A stretch of DNA of 12,970 nucleotides from Marinihelvus sp036351115 (GTDB taxonomy: Bacteria; Pseudomonadota; Gammaproteobacteria; Xanthomonadales; SZUA-36), in assembly GCA_036351115.1 (NCBI GenBank), contig JAZBOL010000011.1, positions 1 to 12,970 on the forward strand, written 5' to 3'. A program made the position numbers and the translations under genes. Shown one piece after another: positions 1-7,094 of this stretch. Numbering within the stretch: position 1 is the stretch's first letter; the number at the start of each line of letters is the position of its first letter. The notes below the pieces were generated by a model. The model was not told where the DNA came from. It saw only the letters and a list, made by a program, of their open reading frames with translations, and did no database searches.

Positions 1-1
1 C

Positions 2-2011
2 ACGGACGTGGTGGGCGAGATCATGGAGCTGCCGGCCTGGGGCGGCAAGCTCATCCTGCTCATGGTGGTGGTGGGCTTTTTCATCGCCCTGTTCCTGGCC
101 TGGGCCTTCGAGCTGACGCCGGAGGGGGTCAAGCGCGAAAAAGACGTGGACCGCAACCAGTCGATCACGAGGCAGACCGGGCGCACCCTGGATTGGACCA
201 TCATCGCGCTGCTGGCCCTTGGGCTGGGCTACTTCATCTACGAGTCCCGCTTCATGGAGCGGGACGCGGAGGGCGGCCCGATCCTGGTGTCCCAGGAAGG
301 CGCCGAGGCGGGGGAAGATTCAGCGCCACCCATGGACGCTGCCGAGCCGGAAGCCCCGGACCGCCGCGCCATCGCCGTGCTGCCCTTCGCCAACCGCAGC
401 ATGAATGAAGAGGACGCCTTTTTTACCGAGGGCATCCACGACGACCTGCTGACGCAACTGGCCAAGATCAGCGGCCTGAAAGTGGTGTCCCGAACCTCGG
501 TCATGCAGTACCGGGACACGGAGAAGTCCATCCCGGAAATCGCTGCGGAGCTCGGGGTGAGCGCGATCCTCGAGGGAGGCATCCAGCGCGCCGGCAACCG
601 CGTGCGGATCAATGCGCAGCTGATCGACGTCAACGGCGATCAGCACCTGTGGGCCGAAACCTTCGACCGGGAAATGACCGTCGAAAACATCTTCGACATC
701 CAGTCGGAAATCACCCAGCAAATCACCCTCGCAGTCCGCGGTGAGCTGAACGAGGAAGAGCGCGCCAACCTGGCCCGCATTCCGACCAATAACCTCGAAG
801 CCTACGAAGCCTATCTCAAGGCCATGGGGCTCATGCACCAGACCGATTACGAGCAGGAAAATTTCCAGATGGCGGAGCGCTGGGCGCTTCGGGCGGTCAG
901 CCTGGATCCGGACTTCGCCCAGGCCTGGGCCATCCTGGTTGAAATCAACGCCCAGGCAATCTGGATCGGTTACGACGCCACGCCGGAGCGTGAAGCCGCG
1001 GCCCTCGAGGCGCTCGACAATACCCGGCGTCTCGGTCCAGGCTTGCCGGAGACTGTTGCCGCCGAGGCGGAGTACGCCTACCGAATCCAGCACAATTTTC
1101 CCGCCGCGGTCCTGCTGTTTCGGGAGGCCTCGGAAGCACTACCCGGGGATCTGGATCTGCTGTTTCGACTGGGCGTTGCCCAGCGACGAACCACGGACAT
1201 CGCCGGGGCGGAGGACACCTTCAGGCGCGCCATGGCCATCGACCCAAACAATTCACGGCCAATTGCGGTGCTCGCCGAGATGTTGATTTACACCGGCCAG
1301 CTGGACAAGGCCGCGGACGTGCTCCGCCCGGCCATGGCGAGGTTCCCCGAGGTCGGCGACTTCAAGGCCTACGAAGTGCAGCTCGCCCTGGCCCGGGGGC
1401 AGGCACAGCTGGCCCAATCCCTGGTCGAACGACTGCCGGCCCAAACCAGTAACCTGGTGGTGGTCTCCCAAATTGAAACGCCCCTGATCACCGGCGATTA
1501 CCAGGGCGCCATCGACGCCTGGGAGCTGCCGGGGGTCAAAGCCTACGAAAGCAACCGCGGATTCATCGGGAACCGCGAGTCCAGCCGCGCCTGGGCCTAC
1601 GCGCTCATGGGTGCGCAGGAGACAGCCCGCAGCGAAGCCAGAGCCTGTGTCGAGCGATTGTCCGGTTTACCCCCGGTGCCCGACCTGATCCGGGGCCTCG
1701 AGATGATTTATCTCGGCCACTGCTACCTGTTTCTCGACGAGCCCGAACTCGCCATGCGCGCGGCAGACGAGGCACAGGCCATGATCCCGGAAAGCACGGA
1801 TCGGTACTTTGGCGCACTCGTTTCCCAGCAACGGGTATTGATCATGGCGAGGGCCGGCAAGCGTGAAGCGGCCCTGGTGGAATTGGAACGCCTGTTTTCC
1901 ACGGTCTTCCCGATCAGCAAAGCCCTGTTGCAGATTGACCATCGCTGGGACTTCTTCCGGGACGACGAGCGGTTCAACGACCTGATCCGACCCGAGGAAG
2001 CTGGGTCGTGA
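2..2011 (+). CDS. TolB-like/TPR membrane protein A (5'-truncated by window edge)
   Basis: The frame is open from the window edge to TGA at 2009-2011 (669 visible residues from the codon at position 2). Alignment with the complete paralogs shows about 29 N-terminal residues (RRNV start and first span) lie outside the window, so the GTG at 8 is not the start. Visible order: second span about residues 16-36, cytoplasmic loop with ELTPEGVKR and VDR, third span about 63-80, acidic linker, TolB N-terminal-like domain about 123-248 (IAVLPFANRS, SRTSV, ELGV, LEGG, HLWAETF, IFDIQSEI), then TPR-type helices, clearest near nt 1130-1370 (RRAMAIDPNN). It ends with WDFFRDDERFNDL, a closing motif I associate with this TPR family. 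Predicted periplasmic domains anchored by three spans. The TolB-like domain matches that of the next paralog at about 98 of 116 positions by hand count. Biochemical role unknown. Confidence 0.93.
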   Translation, partial: TDVVGEIMELPAWGGKLILLMVVVGFFIALFLAWAFELTPEGVKREKDVDRNQSITRQTGRTLDWTIIALLALGLGYFIYESRFMERDAEGGPILVSQEGAEAGEDSAPPMDAAEPEAPDRRAIAVLPFANRSMNEEDAFFTEGIHDDLLTQLAKISGLKVVSRTSVMQYRDTEKSIPEIAAELGVSAILEGGIQRAGNRVRINAQLIDVNGDQHLWAETFDREMTVENIFDIQSEITQQITLAVRGELNEEERANLARIPTNNLEAYEAYLKAMGLMHQTDYEQENFQMAERWALRAVSLDPDFAQAWAILVEINAQAIWIGYDATPEREAAALEALDNTRRLGPGLPETVAAEAEYAYRIQHNFPAAVLLFREASEALPGDLDLLFRLGVAQRRTTDIAGAEDTFRRAMAIDPNNSRPIAVLAEMLIYTGQLDKAADVLRPAMARFPEVGDFKAYEVQLALARGQAQLAQSLVERLPAQTSNLVVVSQIETPLITGDYQGAIDAWELPGVKAYESNRGFIGNRESSRAWAYALMGAQETARSEARACVERLSGLPPVPDLIRGLEMIYLGHCYLFLDEPELAMRAADEAQAMIPESTDRYFGALVSQQRVLIMARAGKREAALVELERLFSTVFPISKALLQIDHRWDFFRDDERFNDLIRPEEAGS

Positions 2012-2037
2012 GGCACGAGCAAAAAATGGTTTTTTTC

Positions 2038-2054
2038 GGCAGGAGCTTCCTGCC
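2038..2054. repeat. Perfect 7-bp inverted repeat (hairpin) downstream of gene A
   Basis: GGCAGGA at 2038-2044 pairs with TCCTGCC at 2048-2054 around the loop GCT. It begins 27 nt after the stop of gene A. A run of seven T lies just before it rather than after it, so it does not have the layout of an intrinsic terminator on the plus strand. On the minus strand it is followed by an A run, which also does not fit. It could be an RNA-stabilising or processing hairpin, or a protein-binding dyad. Confidence 0.5.
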
Positions 2055-2150
2055 AGGTGGCCGCGTGGCTGCCGTGACGAGTAGCGCAATCCGAAACCCC
2101 CGCTTCGGGCTGCTCGGCACGACAGTCACGCCGGTCACCACCCTCACTGT

Positions 2151-2164
2151 GCGCAAGGTTGCGC
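2151..2164. repeat. GCGCAA-GG-TTGCGC inverted repeat upstream of gene C
   Basis: Perfect 6-bp half-sites around a 2-nt centre, lying 34 nt before the start codon of gene C. The compact symmetry is of the kind seen in dimeric repressor operators; alternatively the transcript could form a 5-bp hairpin with a 4-nt loop. An ACAGT/ACTGT pair immediately upstream (ending at 2150) extends the symmetric segment. No regulator gene is present in the window, so binding is inference. Confidence 0.35.
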
Positions 2165-2184
2165 GGAGTCTAGCACGCTGGCCG

Positions 2185-2191
2185 AAGGAGG
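2185..2191 (+). promoter_or_regulatory. Strong Shine-Dalgarno of gene C
   Basis: AAGGAGG ends 7 nt before ATG 2199. It is the best ribosome binding site in the window and fixes the start of gene C. The downstream paralogs at 7091, 8988 and 10848 have much weaker sites, consistent with independent initiation at gene C and coupled translation afterwards. Confidence 0.8.
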
Positions 2192-2198
2192 CTGCCGC

Positions 2199-4325
2199 AT
2201 GAGCCTGTTCGAGGAACTCAGACGCCGCAACGTGTTCCGCGTGGGCATCGCCTACGCGGTGGCGGCGTGGCTGGTCCTGCAGATCGCCGACGTGCTCATC
2301 GACAACATCGGCGCCCCGGACTGGGTGTTCCCGACGTTGCTCATGGTCCTGGGCCTCGGCTTTCCCCTGGCCCTGATCTTCGCCTGGGCCTTCGAGCTCA
2401 CCCCGGAAGGCATCAAGCGCGAGAGCGAGGTGGACCGGAGCGAGTCCGTGACCCGGAAAACCGGGCAGAAGCTCAATATCGCGGTGATGGTGATGCTGGC
2501 CCTGATCGCGGGCTATTTCATCTGGGAATCGCGTTTCAAGGCGCCCGCGTCGGACGAGGCCAAGCCGGCAACCCAGGTCGCCGCCGGGCCAGACACGCCT
2601 GTGGCGCCCGGCGCCGCGACCGAGCCTCCGGGACCCGCGATCGACCAGAACGCTATCGCCGTGCTGCCCTTCGCCAACCGCAGCAACATCGAAGAGGACC
2701 TGTTCTTCACCGACGGCATCCACGACGACCTGCTCACCCAGCTGGCGAAGATCGGCGAACTGAAGGTGATCTCGCGTACGTCGGTCATGGAGTACCGCGA
2801 CACCACCAAGAAGATCCCGGAGATCGCCGCCGAACTCGGCGTGGGCAAGATTCTCGAAGGCGGCGTCCAGCGCGCGGGCGATCGCGTGCGGATTAATGCG
2901 CAGCTCATCGATGTGAACACGGACCAGCATCTGTGGGCCGAGACCTTCAACCGCGAGATGACCATCGACAATATTTTCGACATCCAGTCTGAGATCACCA
3001 CGCAGATCGTCACGGCCGTGAAGGGCGAACTGTCGGACGCAGAACGCGCCACGCTCACGAACCGGCCCACGGACAACCTGGACGCCTGGGAGGCGTTCCT
3101 TCACGCCCGGGCCATCGTGGGGGAAACCGACTACGGCGCCGACAAGTACCAGCGCGCCGAGCCCTTCGCGCTGGAGTCCGTGCGCCTGGACCCGCAGTTC
3201 GCCGAAGCCTGGGCGCAATTGGCCGGCATCCAGATGCAGGGAATCTGGATCGGCTATGCGAATACGGAAGCGCAACGGGAGGCGGCTCGCCGCAGTCTTT
3301 CCAGGGCCGAGTCCCTCGACCCGGACAATCCGGAAGTCATCGCAGCCCGGGCGGACTATCACTACCGCATCGAGGTGGACTACGAGGCCGCCCTGGCCCG
3401 GGTCGAAAAGGCGCTCGAACTGGCGCCCGGAGATGCCAAGATGCATCGCGACCGCGGCCTGAGCCTCCGGCGCCTGGGCCGCTGGGAGGAATCCGTGGCC
3501 GCCTTCGAACGCTCGCTGGCACTCGATCCGCTCAACGGCTTCGTGGCTGCGACACAGGTCGAGACGCTGGTCATGATGAACGCCTGGGAGCGGGTAGAGC
3601 CGCTGACGGATTTCTGGCTTCGACGCTCGCCGGATTCCACCGATCTGCTCAGCTACAAGGCACAGGCCATGATCAACGACCGCGGCGCGACTGACGAAGC
3701 CTGGAACCTGCTCGAGGCAGCGAACGTCGAGGGGCGGGGACGGGGCGCGGGCGCGCAAATTGAACTGGCCATGATGAGGAGAGACTGGGACCGGGCCATC
3801 GAGCTGATCGAGGTGCCCGGCGATATCGGGGCGCCCATCGAGCTGTTTCACCGCACGCGTGAGCGATCCCTCGCAATGGTCCATGCGCTCAAGGGCGACG
3901 AGGAAACGGCCCGGGGATACCTGGAGGAGCACTTCAGGACCCTTCGTTCAGCGGAACCCGTCGGGCGTTTGGCGGAAGGATTGCTGAACATCAGCCTGGC
4001 CGAGGCCTTCGCCTGGGTCGGCGATGGCGACCGTGCCGTCGAATACGCGAACCTCGCCGCCGAACAGGTACCGCTCGAAGTGGATCACGTTTTCGGTCAA
4101 CAGGTTCACAATCTGCGAATCTGGGTGCTGGCGAAAGCGGGCCAGCGTGACATCGCGCTCGAGCTGATCGATGCCAAGCTGGATCAGCCCGAGGGACTGA
4201 ATCGGTGGACCCTGCACCTTGACCCGACCTGGGACTTCTTCCGCGACGACCCGCGTTTCAACGAACTGGTCCGACCCGAAGGCGTCGAGCCGGAGCCGTT
4301 CCGGCGGCTGGGGGACGGCACGTGA
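2199..4325 (+). CDS. TolB-like/TPR membrane protein C
   Basis: A 708-residue protein. The start at ATG 2199 is supported by AAGGAGG 7 nt upstream and by alignment of the RRRNVFR motif with the other copies. Spans lie at about residues 14-34, 44-65 and 92-109; the loop between the second and third spans carries ELTPEGIKR and EVDR. A Pro/Ala-rich linker (114-150) leads to the TolB N-terminal-like domain at about 151-277 (IAVLPFANRS, GIHDDLLTQLAKI, SRTSV, ELGV, LEGG, HLWAETF, IFDIQSEI). TPR-type repeats follow, clearest at about 395-490 (ALELAPGDA, RSLALDPLN). Near the C-terminus is WDFFRDDPRFNEL, shared with gene A. Genes A and C are the closest pair in the array, so they probably arose by tandem duplication. 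Predicted topology is N-terminus cytoplasmic, TolB-like and TPR parts periplasmic. Substrate or partner unknown. Confidence 0.95.
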   Translation: MSLFEELRRRNVFRVGIAYAVAAWLVLQIADVLIDNIGAPDWVFPTLLMVLGLGFPLALIFAWAFELTPEGIKRESEVDRSESVTRKTGQKLNIAVMVMLALIAGYFIWESRFKAPASDEAKPATQVAAGPDTPVAPGAATEPPGPAIDQNAIAVLPFANRSNIEEDLFFTDGIHDDLLTQLAKIGELKVISRTSVMEYRDTTKKIPEIAAELGVGKILEGGVQRAGDRVRINAQLIDVNTDQHLWAETFNREMTIDNIFDIQSEITTQIVTAVKGELSDAERATLTNRPTDNLDAWEAFLHARAIVGETDYGADKYQRAEPFALESVRLDPQFAEAWAQLAGIQMQGIWIGYANTEAQREAARRSLSRAESLDPDNPEVIAARADYHYRIEVDYEAALARVEKALELAPGDAKMHRDRGLSLRRLGRWEESVAAFERSLALDPLNGFVAATQVETLVMMNAWERVEPLTDFWLRRSPDSTDLLSYKAQAMINDRGATDEAWNLLEAANVEGRGRGAGAQIELAMMRRDWDRAIELIEVPGDIGAPIELFHRTRERSLAMVHALKGDEETARGYLEEHFRTLRSAEPVGRLAEGLLNISLAEAFAWVGDGDRAVEYANLAAEQVPLEVDHVFGQQVHNLRIWVLAKAGQRDIALELIDAKLDQPEGLNRWTLHLDPTWDFFRDDPRFNELVRPEGVEPEPFRRLGDGT

Positions 4326-4330
4326 GCCCT

Positions 4331-4340
4331 TTTCGCGAAA
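4331..4340. repeat. 10-bp perfect palindrome TTTCGCGAAA
   Basis: A self-complementary 10-mer 5 nt after the stop of gene C, in the 43-nt gap before the small gene D. It may be a binding site or chance; there is no T run to make it a terminator. Confidence 0.3.
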
Positions 4341-4368
4341 CAACACGCAGACCTCGGAGCCTGAGCCC

Positions 4369-4860
4369 ATGAGCAAGCTCAGACTGACCGACTGGGCCGA
4401 CGTCTTCGGCATCGTGAGCGCCGCCGCCGTGGTGGCCTCCCTCTACTACGTGGCCGTGGAGCTGGACGACAACACGGCCACCCACAAGGCGCGCAATCAG
4501 CGCGAGCTCGTGGACGCCCTGCAGCAGCTCGAATACGGCTGGGTGCAGGACGAAGACCTGGCACGCATCGTCTACCAGGCGCGCGAGGGCCAACCCCTGG
4601 AGCCGGTGGAACGCTACCGGGTCGAATCCCTCGTGTACCTGTACCTGAACAACTGGGAGCAGGCGCTGCATGACTACACGCACGGGGTCATGGAAGAAGA
4701 AATCTGGACCGCCCTGGACAACTGGCTGACGGACAAGGCCCGCCAGCCCTACTTCCGCCAGGTCGTGAAGCAGGCCATGGCGGGTAATAGCTACTCGGAG
4801 CTGTTCGAGGAGCACCTGCGCGACGTGGTGCTGCCGAAGGTGGAGGCGGCGGGCGGGTGA
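4369..4860 (+). CDS. Small single-span membrane protein D, unknown function
   Basis: A 163-residue protein from ATG 4369, with GGAG at 4356-4359 as a plausible ribosome binding site. The frame is open further upstream into gene C, but that extension would overlap the conserved end of gene C. Residues about 11-32 form one hydrophobic span (VFGIVSAAAVVASLYYVAVEL) following a short basic start. The rest is a mainly helical domain with many Trp, Tyr, Glu and Arg residues and no Cys. It lacks both the TolB-like motif and the RRNV module, so it is not a broken paralog. It resembles, from memory, a widespread family of hypothetical proteins with one N-terminal span followed by a helical bundle. Its stop overlaps the GTG start of gene E (GTGA, 4857-4860), indicating coupled translation and possibly matched stoichiometry. 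Specific function unknown. Confidence 0.85.
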   Translation: MSKLRLTDWADVFGIVSAAAVVASLYYVAVELDDNTATHKARNQRELVDALQQLEYGWVQDEDLARIVYQAREGQPLEPVERYRVESLVYLYLNNWEQALHDYTHGVMEEEIWTALDNWLTDKARQPYFRQVVKQAMAGNSYSELFEEHLRDVVLPKVEAAGG

Positions 4861-7094
4861 GCTTCTTCGAGGAACTCAAGCGCCGCAACGTGTTTCGCGT
4901 GGGTATCGCCTACGCGGTGGGCGCCTGGCTGTTGCTTCAGCTGACGGATGTGCTTTCCGAGTTGCTCGATTTGCCGGCCGAGGTCGGCCCGGTGGTGGTC
5001 ACCCTCGTACTTATCGGCCTGCCCTTGGTGCTGCTGGCCGCGTGGGTGTTTGAAGTGACACCGGAAGGCATCAAGCGCGAGAGCGAAGTCGAGCGGGATT
5101 CGTCCATCGCCAGCCAGACGGGGCGCAAGCTCGACCGCGCCATCATCGTCGTGCTCACCCTCGCCGTGGGCTACCTTCTGGTGGACAAGTTGCTGCTCAA
5201 GGGTGTGACCGACCCCGGGACGCCAGACCCTGCTGCCGTTTCGGAGGCATCCGACCCCGTGGACGAGTCGCCGTCGGTCGCCGTCCTGCCCTTCGCCAAT
5301 ATGAGCAACGACCCGGACAACGAATACTTCTCCGACGGTCTGACGGACACGCTGCTGCACATGCTGGCCCAACTGCCCGATCTTCGCGTGGCGGCTCGCA
5401 CCTCGTCCTTCGCCTTCAAGGATCAGAATAAATCCGTCCCGGAGATTGCCGCTGAGCTGGGCGTGGCCAACATCCTGGAAGGGAGCGTTCAACGCGCCGG
5501 CGGCCAGGTACGCGTTACGGCCCAGCTGATCCGTGCCGATGACGGCTTTCACGTCTGGTCGCAGAACTACACCCGCCCCCTCGAGGACATTTTCATCATC
5601 CAGGATGAGATCGCCGGCGATGTGGCCAGCGCGCTGGGGGCCTCGCTCGGCGTGGGCGAGACGCAAGCCATCGATGGCCTGGCGACAAACGACCTGGACG
5701 CCCTGGACTTTTACCTGCTAGGCCTCGAAGCCCAGGCCAAGGGCACCTTTGCAGCCCTGGAAGCGGCGGAAAATAACTTCGAACAGGCACTCATCCAGGA
5801 TCCGGGGTTTACGGACGCGCGGGTGGCGCTGATTCGTAACCACATGAAAAAGCGAATCATCGGCATGGTCACTGACGAACAGCTCCAGCCTGTGGCGCGC
5901 CCCCTGATTGAGCAGGTCCTGGCCGAGGACCCTGACAACCGAACGGTTCCGCTTTACCAGATGATGCTGGATATGCGGTTCGGCAATCAGTTCAGTACCC
6001 GGGACGAGGTCCGCGAATCCCTCCTGGCCATGCGTGACTTGCTCGAACTCGTACCCACCGCCACCTTCATGCGTGTGCAACTGGCCACCGGATTCTCCGC
6101 AGTCCTTGAGCAGCAAGACGATGCCCTGGCGATCCTTGAGCAGGGCTTCAGGATCGACCCCCTCGAGCCCACACTTTACGAGGCCCAGGCCGGCATCCTG
6201 ATGCAGAACGAGGACCTGGAAGGCGCCAAACGCGCTGCGCAACGAGCTATCGAACTGGGGTCTGGTGTGACCGCGCACCTGATCATGCGCCGGGTGGCGA
6301 TGGAGCAGGATGAACTCGCCGAGTCCCTGGACTGGCTGCGCCGGTCGGCAGAACTCGACCCCCAGGACCACGAGCTGCCCTACATGATGGCGACCGAGCT
6401 GTACAAACTCGATCTGCCCGAGGAAGCCGAGCGCTGGTATGCCCGGGTGCAAACGCTGGCGCCCGGCTCGGCCATCGCGCGGGCGCTGGAGATCCGGCGC
6501 GCCCTGGCCCGGAACGAACCCGTGCAAGCGATCGAACTGTCGCTCCGCGCCCTCGAGAACGAAATCGACGACCGTTTCGGAGCCCATTCCTACGCCAGCC
6601 GGACCTATGCCATGGAACGCCTGCGGCGTGGCGAGGCTCGGGAAGCCTTCCAGCACCTTGGGAGCATGGCGCCGACCGCTCAAAACTGGGGCGAGATGAC
6701 GCCCAACGGGGCCGTCTGGAACCTTCGCTTCCAATCCATGTATTTGCTCACCGAGCTCGAATCCGAGGCGGACGTGCGCGCCGCCTGGGCGGACATGAGT
6801 GAACTGATGGACGCCACCGGCTGGACATGGCGGGAACCCGGCAATGGCTTCGTCACCTTTGACGCCCTGGTTCGCGGTGACCTGGAGGCCGCCATCAGCA
6901 ACGAAATCGACCATGCCCTGAAGCAGCCCGTCGCCCTTGCACCGAATACACACAAGCGGGAAGCGGCCGCGATTTACCAGCCGCTCTACGCTGATCCACG
7001 GGTCATCGCCGCCCTGGCGGAACGGGAGCGGGAAGTTGCCGCAGCCCGGGAAGCAGTCATTGCGATGATGGCCAGCGACGAGTGGGCGCCATGA
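4857..7094 (+). CDS. TolB-like/TPR membrane protein E
   Basis: A 745-residue protein starting at GTG 4857, which overlaps the stop of gene D by four bases; GGAGG at 4842-4846 is 10 nt upstream, and the following residues match the other copies exactly in register (SFFEELKRRNVFR). Spans at about 15-34, 44-65 and 93-110, with EVTPEGIKR and TGRKLD in the cytoplasmic loop. The TolB N-terminal-like domain runs about 139-262 (SVAVLPFANMS, NEYFSDGL, ELGV, LEGSVQRAG, IFIIQDEIA). TPR-type repeats follow, clearest at about 419-540 (GFRIDPLEP, RSAELDPQD, QTLAPGS). The C-terminus has YADPRVIAALAERERE, unlike the closing motif of genes A and C, so it belongs to a different subgroup. It is the longest complete member here. 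Its stop overlaps the start of gene F (ATGA). Predicted periplasmic scaffold or sensor; ligand unknown. Confidence 0.94.
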   Translation: MSFFEELKRRNVFRVGIAYAVGAWLLLQLTDVLSELLDLPAEVGPVVVTLVLIGLPLVLLAAWVFEVTPEGIKRESEVERDSSIASQTGRKLDRAIIVVLTLAVGYLLVDKLLLKGVTDPGTPDPAAVSEASDPVDESPSVAVLPFANMSNDPDNEYFSDGLTDTLLHMLAQLPDLRVAARTSSFAFKDQNKSVPEIAAELGVANILEGSVQRAGGQVRVTAQLIRADDGFHVWSQNYTRPLEDIFIIQDEIAGDVASALGASLGVGETQAIDGLATNDLDALDFYLLGLEAQAKGTFAALEAAENNFEQALIQDPGFTDARVALIRNHMKKRIIGMVTDEQLQPVARPLIEQVLAEDPDNRTVPLYQMMLDMRFGNQFSTRDEVRESLLAMRDLLELVPTATFMRVQLATGFSAVLEQQDDALAILEQGFRIDPLEPTLYEAQAGILMQNEDLEGAKRAAQRAIELGSGVTAHLIMRRVAMEQDELAESLDWLRRSAELDPQDHELPYMMATELYKLDLPEEAERWYARVQTLAPGSAIARALEIRRALARNEPVQAIELSLRALENEIDDRFGAHSYASRTYAMERLRRGEAREAFQHLGSMAPTAQNWGEMTPNGAVWNLRFQSMYLLTELESEADVRAAWADMSELMDATGWTWREPGNGFVTFDALVRGDLEAAISNEIDHALKQPVALAPNTHKREAAAIYQPLYADPRVIAALAEREREVAAAREAVIAMMASDEWAP

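Larger units (their letters stand above)
2012..2198 (+). promoter_or_regulatory. 187-nt spacer with three inverted repeats; candidate internal regulatory region
   Basis: This is the only gap longer than 43 nt in the window. It contains a 7-bp inverted repeat with a 3-nt loop at 2038-2054 (GGCAGGA/TCCTGCC), an ACAGT/ACTGT pair at 2122-2126 and 2146-2150, and a 6-bp inverted repeat with 2-nt centre at 2151-2164 (GCGCAA/TTGCGC). An A6-TGG-T7 tract sits at 2021-2036. I could not find a convincing -35/-10 pair, so a promoter for the downstream genes is inferred only from the gap length and the dyads. A 64-codon open frame (2008-2202) also crosses the gap, but its codon choice is less GC-rich at third positions than the genes around it. 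Confidence 0.4.

Noticed and set aside
8..10. GTG at 8 as the start of gene A
   Set aside because: It would remove the RRNV motif and first membrane span present in every complete copy; the open frame continues to the window edge, so the gene is truncated there.
2021..2054. Rho-independent terminator after gene A
   Set aside because: The GC-rich hairpin at 2038-2054 has its T run before it, not after it, on the plus strand, and the minus strand has an A run in the required place.
1974..3932. A 652-codon open frame on the minus strand across genes A and C
   Set aside because: Same explanation: an antisense shadow that runs through the spacer and both flanking genes, with no domain signature.
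4219..4368. Upstream extension of gene D from 4219
   Set aside because: These codons overlap the conserved C-terminal coding part of gene C in another frame; the ATG at 4369 has a ribosome binding site and leads directly into the membrane span.
5718..6953. A 411-codon minus-strand frame inside gene E
   Set aside because: Antisense shadow of the TPR region of gene E; no start context or domain.
7082..7090. GTG 7082 as the start of gene F
   Set aside because: It adds three residues absent from the paralogs; the ATG at 7091 overlaps the stop of gene E and aligns with the family start.
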